Below, in pieces: positions 7,435 to 16,049 of a stretch of 60,277 nucleotides of DNA; within the stretch, counting starts at the first letter, position 1; every line of letters begins with the position of its first letter. The notes below the pieces were generated by a model that saw only the letters and a list, made by a program, of their open reading frames with translations, had not been told where the DNA came from and searched no databases. Where the stretch lies: NCBI GenBank assembly GCA_012837965.1, contig DUQF01000012.1:1-60277 (forward strand), given 5' to 3'. The stretch comes from Clostridiales bacterium (GTDB lineage: Bacteria; Bacillota; Clostridia; Christensenellales; Aristaeellaceae). Made by a program: the position numbers and the translations under genes.

Positions 7435-8763
7435 TTATCGAACCAGGGCCGGTTTCTTGTGGTCGAAGGTCCAGCCGGGGATTAGGTATTGCATACCGAT
7501 GGCATCGTTGCGGGCGCCCAATCCATGCTCGTGGTATAGTTGATTGGCTTTCTTAATCTGCTCCATATCTACTTCGATACCAAGGCCGGGTTCCTTGGGC
7601 AGATCAATGCAGCCATCAATGATTTGCAGCGGTTTTTTAGTCAGCCGCTCACGACCTTCTTGCCAGATCCAGTGGGTATCAATGCCGTTCATCTTGCCGG
7701 GAATTGCCGCTGCGCACTGAACGACCATCGCAAGGGAGATATCAAAGTGGTTGTTGCTGTGACAGCCCCACATCAGGCCAAATTCGTTGCACAATTGTCC
7801 CACGCGCACTGAGCCGTTCATGGTCCAGAAATGCGGGTCGGCCAAGGGAATATCAACAGATTGCTGGGTAATGGTGTGATACATTTGCCGCCAATCGGTG
7901 TTAATCATGTTGGTGGCGGTGGGCATCATGGTCGCTTTGCGGAATTCCGCCATGACTTCACGGCCGGAATAGCCACCCTCAGCGCCGACTGGGTCTTCGC
8001 AGTAGGAAAGAACTTCCTTGAGTTCAGGGCCGATTTCGAGCGCTTCTTTGAGGCTCCAGCAACCGTTGGGGTCAAGATCCACTCGTGCGTCGGGGTAGGC
8101 GGCCTTGATTGCCTGAACGGCCTTTAGCTCTTCCTTGGGTGAAAACACGCCGCCTTTTAGCTTAAAGTCCACAAAGCCATACTTTTCTTCGGTAGCTTTG
8201 GCTAAGGCGACAATGGATTCGGGCGTTAGCGCTTCTTCATTGCGCAGTCTGTACCACTCACAGGAGCCGTCTTCTTCACTGTGGTATGGCAGGTCAGTCT
8301 TTTTGCGGTCGGCAATATAGAAAAGGTAGCTTAGGAACTGAACCCTGTCACGCTGAACACCGTCGCCCATCAGCGCTGCGGCGGGTACGTTCAGGAACTT
8401 GCCCAACAGGTCAAGCAGCGGCGCTTCAATGGCGGTAACCACGTGAACGCCTACCCTCAGGTCAAAGGTTTGCAGGCCGCGCACGTCGTTTTGAATGTTC
8501 TTTTCAAGCCAAGCGCGTATCTTATTAAGGGTGGCCTTGTATTCGGCAATACTTGTGTCCAGTACCAAACCCTTCACGTCTTCAAGCGCTTTGGTAATTC
8601 TTTCGCCTCCCGGCACTTCGCCAACGCCAAGATTACCGCTTGAGTCTTCTAAAATCACGATATTGCGGGTAAAAAAGGGAGCATGGGCGCCTGAAAGGTT
8701 TAGCACCATGCTGTCACGTCCGGCAACAGGATAGATATCCATTTTAACAATCCTGGGAATCAT
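7435..8763 (-). CDS. gudD: Glucarate dehydratase, enolase superfamily, 442 aa
   Basis: It would convert D-glucarate (and L-idarate) to 5-keto-4-deoxyglucarate. The capping domain is followed by the barrel with catalytic KLK (201-203), metal ligands DPNG (Asp231), Glu256 in YCEDPVG and Asn285/288, and the His-Asp pair: His335/His339 in CHSNNHF and Asp309 in LADPH. These positions sit within a few residues of the known E. coli GudD catalytic residues. The start is supported by AGGAGG seven bases upstream. It lies downstream of garR across a terminator-like hairpin (8794-8819), so its expression may be lower or conditional. Confidence 0.92.
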   Translation of the reverse strand: MIPRIVKMDIYPVAGRDSMVLNLSGAHAPFFTRNIVILEDSSGNLGVGEVPGGERITKALEDVKGLVLDTSIAEYKATLNKIRAWLEKNIQNDVRGLQTFDLRVGVHVVTAIEAPLLDLLGKFLNVPAAALMGDGVQRDRVQFLSYLFYIADRKKTDLPYHSEEDGSCEWYRLRNEEALTPESIVALAKATEEKYGFVDFKLKGGVFSPKEELKAVQAIKAAYPDARVDLDPNGCWSLKEALEIGPELKEVLSYCEDPVGAEGGYSGREVMAEFRKATMMPTATNMINTDWRQMYHTITQQSVDIPLADPHFWTMNGSVRVGQLCNEFGLMWGCHSNNHFDISLAMVVQCAAAIPGKMNGIDTHWIWQEGRERLTKKPLQIIDGCIDLPKEPGLGIEVDMEQIKKANQLYHEHGLGARNDAIGMQYLIPGWTFDHKKPALVR

Positions 8764-8793
8764 TACAGCAACCTCCTCGTTATATTAAAAAAT

Positions 8794-8819
8794 GGGGACA
8801 AAACAAGAGTTTTGTCCCC
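8794..8819 (-). terminator. Intra-operon terminator/attenuator between garR and gudD
   Basis: A perfect 11-bp stem (GGGGACAAAAC / GTTTTGTCCCC) with a 4-base loop. On the minus strand it is followed by A and then six T (8792-8787). It lies between the garR stop and the gudD start with no visible promoter in the remaining 30 bp, so partial termination would reduce gudD and garD transcripts. Confidence 0.75.
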
Positions 8820-8828
8820 GATACCATA

Positions 8829-9713
8829 TTAACGGTGCAATACTTCGCCTGAAAGCTTCTGGTAGTACTTCAACAATGCGCTGTGGTCATATACGCTGTC
8901 GCCGTCTTTTCGTAGCACCTTCATCATTTCAAGGACACTCTGTGTCAGCGGGATGGGCGCATTTGCAGCGTCAGCCGCATCTACAACGTTGTTCAGGTCT
9001 TTGATGTGCAGGTCAATGCGGAAGCCCGGCGTAAAATTCTGGTCCATCATCATAGGCGCCTTTGCGTTCATGACGGTCGAGCCGGCAAGCCCGCCTCTAA
9101 TAGCGGCAAATACCTTTTCGGGGCTTACGCCGCACATTTGGCCCATCTGCAGAGCTTCGGCAACGGCAGCAATGTTAATGGCAACAATGGTCTGGTTGCA
9201 CAGCTTGGTTACGTTGCCGGCGCCCACATCGCCGCACAGGACAACCGAGTCGCCCATGGCGGAAAGCACATCTTTGCACTTGTCAAACACTTCCTGCTTG
9301 CCACCCACCATAAAAGAGAGCGTGCCGTCAATAGCCTTGGGTTCGCCGCCGGAAACGGGCGCATCCAGCATGTCGATGCCCTTTTCTTTCAGCACCTTGG
9401 CAATTTCACGGGAAGCCACGGGGTTGATGGATGAGCAGTCGACAAACACGGCTGTCTTGGGCATGTGTTCGGCAACCTTGTCATCTTCGATCATGACGGA
9501 CTTAACGTGCGGGCTGTTGGGCAGCATGGTAATTACCATGTCTACACCTTCAACGGTTTCCACAGCGGACTTGCAAGCGGTAGCTCCAGCCTTCTCCAGT
9601 TCTTCAACGGCCGGGGTATTGCGGTCATAAACTCGCAGGCTGTGGCCGGCTTTTAACAGATTCTTTGCCATGGGCTTGCCCATGATGCCAAGTCCGATAA
9701 ATGCAATTTTCAT
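8829..9713 (-). CDS. garR: Tartronate semialdehyde reductase (2-hydroxy-3-oxopropionate reductase), 294 aa
   Basis: It would reduce tartronate semialdehyde to D-glycerate with NAD(P)H, the step after aldol cleavage of 5-keto-4-deoxyglucarate. The Rossmann motif GLGIMG (7-12), the substrate loop DAPVSGG (117-123) and the catalytic Lys170 in GAGNVTKLCNQ are those of the beta-hydroxyacid dehydrogenase family. Its 294 aa are typical. A 3-hydroxyisobutyrate dehydrogenase role would look the same by motif, but neighbours GudD and GarD favour GarR. No glycerate kinase is seen in the window, so that step must be encoded elsewhere. Confidence 0.87.
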   Translation of the reverse strand: MKIAFIGLGIMGKPMAKNLLKAGHSLRVYDRNTPAVEELEKAGATACKSAVETVEGVDMVITMLPNSPHVKSVMIEDDKVAEHMPKTAVFVDCSSINPVASREIAKVLKEKGIDMLDAPVSGGEPKAIDGTLSFMVGGKQEVFDKCKDVLSAMGDSVVLCGDVGAGNVTKLCNQTIVAINIAAVAEALQMGQMCGVSPEKVFAAIRGGLAGSTVMNAKAPMMMDQNFTPGFRIDLHIKDLNNVVDAADAANAPIPLTQSVLEMMKVLRKDGDSVYDHSALLKYYQKLSGEVLHR

Positions 9714-9744
9714 AATGGTTCCTCCTAATAAATATATTCTATGC

Positions 9745-10677
9745 TCAAGCGTTTATGAAACGCTGAATCATCCAAGTAATTATTGGGACGGTAACAACAG
9801 ATAGTAGGGTGGATACGCTAATGCAGGCGGATGCGAACTCGTAGTCACCTCCGTAACGCTCAGCGATGGACGCGGTATTGGATGCCGCCGGCATCGCCAG
9901 CAGGATGATGCAAATATTCATCGTCGTTCGGTCAAGCTTTAGCGGCGTTAGGATTAGGGTAAACAGAAGCGGAAAGGCAATCAGACGCAAAAAGCTCATT
10001 TTCAAGATTTCCTTGTCAATTAGCATTCGCAGATCCATATCGGCAAGCGTCGCTCCGATCAGCATCATGGAAAGCGGGGCCGTCATGTCGGCAAGGGAAT
10101 CGATGGCCGTAGCGAAGACACCGGGGATTTGCCATCCTGTGAACATGAGAATCAGGCCAATATAAACCACCACCACCATGGGATTGAGTAAAACGTTCTT
10201 GACCCAAGCGTTTTTTTCCTTGTTTTTAACAAAAAAGCTGATGCCTACCGTCCACTGCAAAATGCGTGGAGGGATCAGATACATTGACGCCAAGAACACA
10301 CCACCCGAACCAAATACTAGGCTGATAATCGGCAGTCCCGCATTGCCTGCGTTGGAAAACATGCTCATGTACAAAAGGGCGCTCCTTTTTTCCTTGGGCA
10401 CTTTACGGAAAGCGAGCCAACCAAGTAACCCGTTGATAACGCAACCGACAAAAGCAAGCGTCATGATTACGATAGAGGCCTTCATCTGCTCCATACTTGT
10501 GGGCTTATTGAAAGCGGAAAGCACCATCATCGGCATGGCAATGTCCATGAGTAGCCGCACCAGCGGTTGTCTGTTATCCTTTTGGATAATCCCAATTCTT
10601 GATGCAATCACACCACAGAACATGTAAAGAAACAGCAGGAATTGGGTGGAAATCATCCGCTGGACAATTTCGTTCAT
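9745..10677 (-). CDS. AEC-family transporter (auxin efflux carrier type), 310 aa
   Basis: About ten hydrophobic segments are spread over the whole protein. The family signature FSNAGNAGLPI (about 107-117) lies in the middle, with a Pro/Gly-rich second half (PLSMMLIGATLAD, MPAASNTASIAERYGG). Members of the AEC family move carboxylates such as malate or malonate. In this operon it is most likely a second route, import or efflux, for the aldarate or a product. It lies 23 bp downstream of the DapA-family gene and 31 bp upstream of garR. Confidence 0.85.
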   Translation of the reverse strand: MNEIVQRMISTQFLLFLYMFCGVIASRIGIIQKDNRQPLVRLLMDIAMPMMVLSAFNKPTSMEQMKASIVIMTLAFVGCVINGLLGWLAFRKVPKEKRSALLYMSMFSNAGNAGLPIISLVFGSGGVFLASMYLIPPRILQWTVGISFFVKNKEKNAWVKNVLLNPMVVVVYIGLILMFTGWQIPGVFATAIDSLADMTAPLSMMLIGATLADMDLRMLIDKEILKMSFLRLIAFPLLFTLILTPLKLDRTTMNICIILLAMPAASNTASIAERYGGDYEFASACISVSTLLSVVTVPIITWMIQRFINA

Positions 10678-10700
10678 GTGTTTAGCAATCCTTTACTTAC

Positions 10701-11591
10701 TTATAGGATACCCATATCCTGAAGCACGCTACGCAGTTTTGTCCGCTGTTCTTCATTTAATGGTTGTATGGGCTTGATGCAGTCGCCGCAATCGTAGCCG
10801 ATTAGCTTTAACGCTTCCTTAATAGTTACCGGGAAGGAGCCCATGCTCGTTGCATTGCGCAGGGCGGTAAGCTTGAATTGTGCCTCCAAGGCGCCCTTGT
10901 GGTCACCTTGTTTATGCTTTTCATAAATATCAACGGCAATTCCGGGAGCGACGTTTGCGCATGATGCAATCGCGCCTGAAGCGCCGTAACATAGACCTGC
11001 ATAAATTAGAGTATCACGACCCATCATTACATGAAAGTCCATGCCTTGGGTCAGGCGCAGGTATTCGGCGGTGTTGTTCATATCACCGGTGGAATCCTTG
11101 ACCGCAACAATGTTGGGAATTTCCGCCAGTTGAACGACTGTTGCCGGATCTACCATGACATTGGTCTTTGGTCTGTTGTTGTAAACAACAATGGGAAGAC
11201 AGGTTGCTTCGGCAATCTCACGGTAGTATTCATACACTTCCTGCCGCGTTTGAGAGATAAACATAGGCGTTAGAACGCTTAGTGCCTCAATGTCGCCCAC
11301 GTCTTCAACCAGTTTTGCGATTTCAACCGCTCTACGGGTGGTAATGTGGTTGGCGCCGGCGTAAATGGCCATGCGTCCCTTAACAGCATCCTTGGTCACC
11401 TCAAGCATGTGTCGATAGAAACCGTCGTCAAAGGCATAGAATTCGCCTGTGGTACCGAAAGGAAAGATACCATGAACGCCGTTTTCCACAAAGTACTCAA
11501 CAAGCTTGCGGTAGGCAATTTCGTCAAATCTCTCGTTTTTATCAATGGGCGTTACAACAGGAATGACGATGCCTTCAGGGGTGAAACTCAT
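10701..11591 (-). CDS. DapA-family lyase, probable 5-keto-4-deoxyglucarate aldolase or dehydratase, 296 aa
   Basis: A class I (Schiff-base) TIM-barrel aldolase of the dihydrodipicolinate synthase family: GTTGE (46-50), catalytic Tyr137 in VVYNN, and Schiff-base Lys165 in AVKDSTG. Known relatives include KdgD (5-keto-4-deoxyglucarate dehydratase/decarboxylase), KDG aldolase and N-acetylneuraminate lyase. GarL, the class II aldolase usually placed between GudD/GarD and GarR, is absent here. Because GarR is present and no 2-ketoglutarate-semialdehyde dehydrogenase is seen, I infer cleavage to pyruvate plus tartronate semialdehyde, but the KdgD reaction cannot be excluded. The Shine-Dalgarno is AAGGAG. 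Confidence 0.82.
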   Translation of the reverse strand: MSFTPEGIVIPVVTPIDKNERFDEIAYRKLVEYFVENGVHGIFPFGTTGEFYAFDDGFYRHMLEVTKDAVKGRMAIYAGANHITTRRAVEIAKLVEDVGDIEALSVLTPMFISQTRQEVYEYYREIAEATCLPIVVYNNRPKTNVMVDPATVVQLAEIPNIVAVKDSTGDMNNTAEYLRLTQGMDFHVMMGRDTLIYAGLCYGASGAIASCANVAPGIAVDIYEKHKQGDHKGALEAQFKLTALRNATSMGSFPVTIKEALKLIGYDCGDCIKPIQPLNEEQRTKLRSVLQDMGIL

Positions 11592-11621
11592 ACAATAACT
11601 CCTTCCAACATTGAATAATAT

Positions 11622-12932
11622 TTATGTCAACCAGTGGACATGCAAGGTTCCGTTCGCATCAAATTCAAGCTTGTGAGGTTCACTCAGGGCTGTCAGCCCG
11701 GCGTACTTCCCGGAGAGCACATCTTCATAGTAGCTTTCCGACAGCATAATTTGCCCAATGTGCAAGCTGTTTTGGATTAGAATTATACGAGGCTTAAGCG
11801 GGTCGATGCGGTTACAGGTACGAATACAAAATTGAATGGCTTCAAGGTCTGTGCTCATAACACATGGAATCATGGCTGATTTTATTACCGTGGACGTGAT
11901 GCAGTTGGTATACATAGCATCAGCATCAATATTGTCAAAAATGCGTTTGGTAATGGCGCTTGCAAGTCCTGAGCCAAGGGCGTTGCCGTGACTTTCTTCC
12001 GTCAGGTTTAGAAAACAAGTACGCTGCACTTTAACGCCGCCGGAAGCGTAAGGGGTAGAAAAGGTTCCGGTGATGTTAGGGTCAACACCCGTTCCGGAAA
12101 AGTTTTTACCCACGTGCTCAACCACTAATACATCGCCTTCACCCACTAAAATAGAAGGCATATTTTGGAAGGCGATTTTTAATAATTCGGGTTCTCTTAC
12201 CAGAATATTCTCCGGGGCAATAGCTTCTATAATCATTGTTTGATCGTAAGCGTTTTCAATACAAGGGATTGCAAAAAGAATCTTGCCCGTCCCAAGCGTC
12301 ACCTTGGTCATTGAGGGAATGTTTTGGGCAATGATGTCCATGCCGTCAGAGTGTACCTGTTCAGCGCCCTTTTGCTTGCCAAGCCCCACCGTCATCATTT
12401 TACAGGGGCCGGATTCATAAGGCCCCCGAAAGGCGTTATGGGGTTTTAAACGACAGGAAATAATCACACCATCCGATTCATAGGCGTGTTTGTCCATATA
12501 CACCGGCTTTCCAAGGTCGGAATAGCCCAGCAGCACTGCTTCCATGGAGGAGCGAATTTCACAGCCCATTGCGTCTTCGGTGATTCCGTAATCAGCAAGC
12601 AATCTTACCTGCCCTTCGGCCGTCGCTCCGCCGTGGCTACCCATAGCGGGTACAATAAAGGGGATTGCTCCCTTGCTTTTTACATATTTCACAACAGAGC
12701 GGGTGATTTCATCCACATTACGAATGCCACGGCTACCTGCGGTGATGGCAATTTCCATCCCCTTTTGAATACGCTTATCAAGCCCTTTTTCCTCAATGGT
12801 ATTAAAGACAGCTTTTTGGATGTCTTCTCTGGCAATATAGTTGTCGGGAAAGGATTGCTTGGCGAAAAACATTTTAGGTACCGGTACGGCTTTTAACAGC
12901 GAAGAGACCGTACCATCGTTCCGTATTCTCAT
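11622..12932 (-). CDS. LarA-like (DUF2088) nickel-pincer racemase/epimerase family protein, 436 aa
   Basis: The start at 12932 is chosen because AAGGAGG precedes the ATG, which overlaps the rpoN stop as ATGA. The frame is open further upstream but only inside rpoN. Family features are GSHGGATAEGQ (LarA-type GTHR loop region), RLKPHNAFRG and MTVGLGKQKGAEQVHS, which carry the His/Lys residues that in LarA bind the nickel-pincer nucleotide. LarA homologues racemise or epimerise 2-hydroxyacids (lactate, malate, 2-hydroxyglutarate, gluconate). Here it would act on a hydroxyacid of the aldarate or tartrate type. The cofactor genes larB, larC and larE are not in the window. The 4-bp overlap with rpoN implies translational coupling. 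Substrate unknown. Confidence 0.8.
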   Translation of the reverse strand: MRIRNDGTVSSLLKAVPVPKMFFAKQSFPDNYIAREDIQKAVFNTIEEKGLDKRIQKGMEIAITAGSRGIRNVDEITRSVVKYVKSKGAIPFIVPAMGSHGGATAEGQVRLLADYGITEDAMGCEIRSSMEAVLLGYSDLGKPVYMDKHAYESDGVIISCRLKPHNAFRGPYESGPCKMMTVGLGKQKGAEQVHSDGMDIIAQNIPSMTKVTLGTGKILFAIPCIENAYDQTMIIEAIAPENILVREPELLKIAFQNMPSILVGEGDVLVVEHVGKNFSGTGVDPNITGTFSTPYASGGVKVQRTCFLNLTEESHGNALGSGLASAITKRIFDNIDADAMYTNCITSTVIKSAMIPCVMSTDLEAIQFCIRTCNRIDPLKPRIILIQNSLHIGQIMLSESYYEDVLSGKYAGLTALSEPHKLEFDANGTLHVHWLT

Positions 12933-14218
12933 GGTGCCTCCTTTTTTGTTTTTCGTTGGTAGCTGGATGCAATGTTCATTTGGGTACGGTATTTGTTTAC
13001 CGTACGCCGTGAGATGGAAACGCCACGAGTTTCCAAAACCTCCGCGATTTTTTGATCGGACAGCTTGTTGCCATCTTTGCACAGTTGCTTAATCATTTCT
13101 TTCACGGTTGCGACACTCTTATTGCCGCCAACCTGCCTTTGGAAAAAATGGCTTAAAGGATATAATCCCTGGCTGCAGGCGAGATACTTGTTTTGAACCG
13201 TTCGGTAAATAGTTGATTCATGCACCGCTAAATTATTTGCGACTTCCTGGTAACTAAGCGCATATAAGGTATCATTCCCTAAAAAGAAAGGACGCTGTAC
13301 CTTGATAATGGCATTGGCGACTTTTTCTATCGTGGAAGTACGCATTTGTGCCGCCCGGATCAATTGCTTTGCTTTATTTAGAAGCTGCCTTGCATAGGCG
13401 AGCTCATCGCCTTCAAGCTGCCGGATGAGCGCGACAAAGCTTGCATCGGGACGGAAGGAAGGGAAGTAATCCCTATGAAAGGTAAGTGAGAGTTGGTCCT
13501 TTTCATCAACATTAACGGTAAATTCCGGAATAATATATTCAACCTGCCCTTGAGACAGTGAACAAGGGGTAGGGGTAAGCTTTCGAATGATTTGGATACA
13601 TTTTTCAATGTTTTGTATATCAGCGCCAGTTTTTTTTGCAATGTGTTTTAATCGATTTTTAGCAATATTGGGCAAGTGGTTAAGAACCAGTTCTTCACAG
13701 AGGGGATTATCTATCTTGTGCGCCTTTAACTGTAAAAGGAGGCACTCTTCAATATTGCGTGCCCCGACGCCTGCGGGTTCAAGCGCCTGTACGGCGCGTA
13801 AGGCGCTGTCGAATTCTTTCAAAGATACACCTAAATCATCGGCCATTTCTTTGGGTTTTTGAGTAAAATAGCCGCGCCGATCAAGAGAATGAAGAATATC
13901 AAGGCCAATTCGCTTGGTGTTTTCATTGTGAACGGAAAGGCGCAGTTGCTCTTCAAGGTCCATTAAAGGGTTTACAGGGTTTGGGATGTTGGTACGCCAA
14001 TCATAATCGGCGGGCGCTTTGATTGTCCGGGAATAGAATCGCGTTAATTCCATTGGGGATTTTACCGGCGGGACATATTCAAGCGCCGGGTTTTCTTCAA
14101 CTGCCTTGGCCATGTATTCGGCAAGGCTTTCATAATCAAGCGAAAGGAGGTGAATGATTGTTTGCATGCTGAGGGATAGCTTCTGCTGTTGCTTCAGTTC
14201 AAGTCGCTGCTGCGCCAA
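12929..14218 (-). CDS. rpoN: RNA polymerase sigma-54 factor, 429 aa
   Basis: All three sigma-54 regions are present. The Gln/Leu-rich region I (residues 1-48, MAQQRLELKQQQKLSLSMQ) interacts with AAA+ activators. The central core-binding region follows. The C-terminal HTH ends in the RpoN box SRRTVNKYRT (about 403-412; consensus ARRTVAKYRE), which reads the -24 element. The start codon is TTG (14218-14216) behind AAAGGAGGT; the same RBS and start recur in a truncated copy at 15880-16002. The gene sits inside a catabolic operon: 51 bp after tctA, stop overlapping the LarA-like start. The operon begins at a -24/-12 promoter (18142-18157), so the factor appears to drive its own synthesis. Whether the genome has another rpoN cannot be seen. 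Confidence 0.95.
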   Translation of the reverse strand: MAQQRLELKQQQKLSLSMQTIIHLLSLDYESLAEYMAKAVEENPALEYVPPVKSPMELTRFYSRTIKAPADYDWRTNIPNPVNPLMDLEEQLRLSVHNENTKRIGLDILHSLDRRGYFTQKPKEMADDLGVSLKEFDSALRAVQALEPAGVGARNIEECLLLQLKAHKIDNPLCEELVLNHLPNIAKNRLKHIAKKTGADIQNIEKCIQIIRKLTPTPCSLSQGQVEYIIPEFTVNVDEKDQLSLTFHRDYFPSFRPDASFVALIRQLEGDELAYARQLLNKAKQLIRAAQMRTSTIEKVANAIIKVQRPFFLGNDTLYALSYQEVANNLAVHESTIYRTVQNKYLACSQGLYPLSHFFQRQVGGNKSVATVKEMIKQLCKDGNKLSDQKIAEVLETRGVSISRRTVNKYRTQMNIASSYQRKTKKEAP

Positions 14219-14269
14219 TCAATCCACCTCCTTTCAAACATGAATCAAAAAAATCAGACTTCAATATTA

Positions 14270-15781
14270 TTATTTAGAAGCTCTTCGCTTTAACCTCAGA
14301 GGTTTAGTGGCTGTAACAACAACGACCAACAAGGCAACGAACAGGAAAACGATACAAATAGGTGAGGCAAGGAAGGAAGCGAAGGAACCGCCGTGCGCCA
14401 TCATCCCACGGCGGTAGTTAACTTCGGCAAGAGGGCCGAGAATAAAGCCTAAAATAAAGGGCGTTGAAGGAATACTAAACTTCTTAAACCCATAGCCGAC
14501 CAAGCCAAAGAGCAGACAAGCAATTACTTGACTGATGTTGTTTTTTAGCTGATAGGCGCCAAGGGCGCACAACACAAAAATACAAGGTAATAGGATATAT
14601 TTGGGGATGGCCAGCATTTGAACAAAAACACGCAGCCCATAAAACTCCATAGCCAGCATAATAAACGAGCAGATGAGCATTGCGGCAAAGATGCCATAAA
14701 CAACATCGGCCTGGTTTTGGAACAGCAGCGGTCCGGGGGTAAGACCGTGTAAGGTCAGGGCGCCAAGCAGCATGGCTGTGGTGGTATCGCCCGGAATGCC
14801 TAAGGTGAGCAAAGGCACCAATGCGCCGCCAATGGTTGCGTTGTTGGCCGCTTCGGGGGCGACAAGGCCGTCGATGCGACCGGTGCCGAATTCTTCGGGG
14901 TTCTTGTCGTAGTTTTTAGCCACTGTATAGGCAAGCATGTTGCTGGTACCGCCACCGATACCCGGGAGAACGCCGATGCCAAAGCCGATTAGGGCGCTGC
15001 GCAGAGCGTTCCAGCCTTGGCCAATAAACTCTTTTATCGTAAAGCCAAAGCCTTTAATGCCCCTCATGTTAGGTACAGTCAGTTCTTGCTTGTCCTTATG
15101 GTGAGCTGTTTCCGCGGCGGCGATAATTTCCCCTACCGCAAACAAGCCAACCATGACCCCCAACATGTCAAAGCCGCCCTTTAGGTTGGTCAAGCCAAAA
15201 GTAAACCGTTGAGTTCCCTCAATTGTGTCGGTACCGACGGTGGAAAACATAAAGCCGATAATGCCCGCAATAATACCTTTGACCATGTTTCCGCTTGATA
15301 GGGTAGCAATCATCGTCAGAGAAAAAATGGCAACAGAGAAAAACTCCGCCGGTCCAAAGGCGATGGCTACACGGGCAATTTCGGGCGCAATAAACATGAG
15401 CAAAATGGTAGAAAAAATGGTACCAAGGAAACTGAATACGATACCGACGCCCAGCGCCTTTGCAGCCTGCCCTTTCTTGACCATCGGGTGGCCATCAAAC
15501 GTGGTGGCAACGGAGGAAGGCGTTCCGGGGATACGTAGAAGGATGGCGGAAATAAGCCCGCCCGAAATAGCTCCAACAAATAGCGCCATCAGTAGCGTCA
15601 TGGCGTTGCCGGGGGTCATTGAGTAAGTAACGGGGAGGAAGAGGGCGATTGCCATTGTGGCGGAAAGGCCGGGCAATGCGCCAAAGACGATGCCGACAGC
15701 TACGCCTACTACTTGAAGCATAAGGCCAACAGGCGTCAAAACCGTTGCAAAGCCACTTGCGATTAATTGCCAGGTAGTCAT
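14270..15781 (-). CDS. tctA: TTT transporter large permease subunit, copy 1, 503 aa
   Basis: TctA is the 12-TM membrane subunit of the tripartite tricarboxylate transporter, which with TctB and the binding protein TctC takes up carboxylates using an ion gradient. The family motif GALPGLSATM (34-43) and the repeated Gly/Pro-rich segment GIGVLPGIGGGTSNM are present. RBS is GGAG before ATG at 15781. It is roughly nine-tenths identical in protein to the neighbouring tctA copy at 16050-17567, with differences concentrated in the loop after AAAETAHHK and at the C-terminus. rpoN follows 51 bp downstream. Confidence 0.95.
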   Translation of the reverse strand: MTTWQLIASGFATVLTPVGLMLQVVGVAVGIVFGALPGLSATMAIALFLPVTYSMTPGNAMTLLMALFVGAISGGLISAILLRIPGTPSSVATTFDGHPMVKKGQAAKALGVGIVFSFLGTIFSTILLMFIAPEIARVAIAFGPAEFFSVAIFSLTMIATLSSGNMVKGIIAGIIGFMFSTVGTDTIEGTQRFTFGLTNLKGGFDMLGVMVGLFAVGEIIAAAETAHHKDKQELTVPNMRGIKGFGFTIKEFIGQGWNALRSALIGFGIGVLPGIGGGTSNMLAYTVAKNYDKNPEEFGTGRIDGLVAPEAANNATIGGALVPLLTLGIPGDTTTAMLLGALTLHGLTPGPLLFQNQADVVYGIFAAMLICSFIMLAMEFYGLRVFVQMLAIPKYILLPCIFVLCALGAYQLKNNISQVIACLLFGLVGYGFKKFSIPSTPFILGFILGPLAEVNYRRGMMAHGGSFASFLASPICIVFLFVALLVVVVTATKPLRLKRRASK

Positions 15782-15879
15782 TAAAATTTCTCCTTTGTTT
15801 GGATAGACTTCTAAAGTGAACTGCCGCTTTTGTGTTCTATAATTTGTACGGGTTTTGTCTTAACAATCATGAAGTAGAG

Positions 15880-16002
15880 TTATTTTTGTGTTCTTAAAAT
15901 GTCGGCGAAGCTTTCGTAATCAAGTGAAAGGAGATGAATGATTGTTTGCATGCTGGTTGATAGCTTCTGCTGTTGCTTCAGTTCAAGTCGCTGTTGCGCC
16001 AA
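15880..16002 (-). pseudogene. Truncated rpoN copy: 40-codon ORF covering sigma-54 region I
   Basis: The first 34 codons match rpoN at 14218 almost exactly (MAQQRLELKQQQKLSTSMQ onward through DYES), including the upstream AAGGAGGTGGATTGAT and the TTG start. Then the frame leaves rpoN sequence, adds six codons and stops at TAA (15880-15882). It lies directly downstream of tctA copy 2, the same position that full rpoN has behind tctA copy 1. It is best explained by a tandem duplication of tctA-rpoN followed by loss of most of one rpoN. With an intact ribosome binding site it could still yield a 40-aa region I peptide. Confidence 0.85.
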
Positions 16003-16049
16003 TCAATCCACCTCCTTCACTTAATATGGTTTAAAAATTTTCTTAGTTA

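Noticed and set aside
6175-9656. Long plus-strand open frames opposite garD, gudD and garR
   Set aside because: They have no ribosome binding sites or recognisable motifs and mirror the codon pattern of the strong minus-strand genes; treated as shadows.
11622-13082. Longer LarA-like start at 13082
   Set aside because: The extra 50 codons lie inside rpoN in another frame; the ATG at 12932 has AAGGAGG and the ATGA overlap with the rpoN stop.
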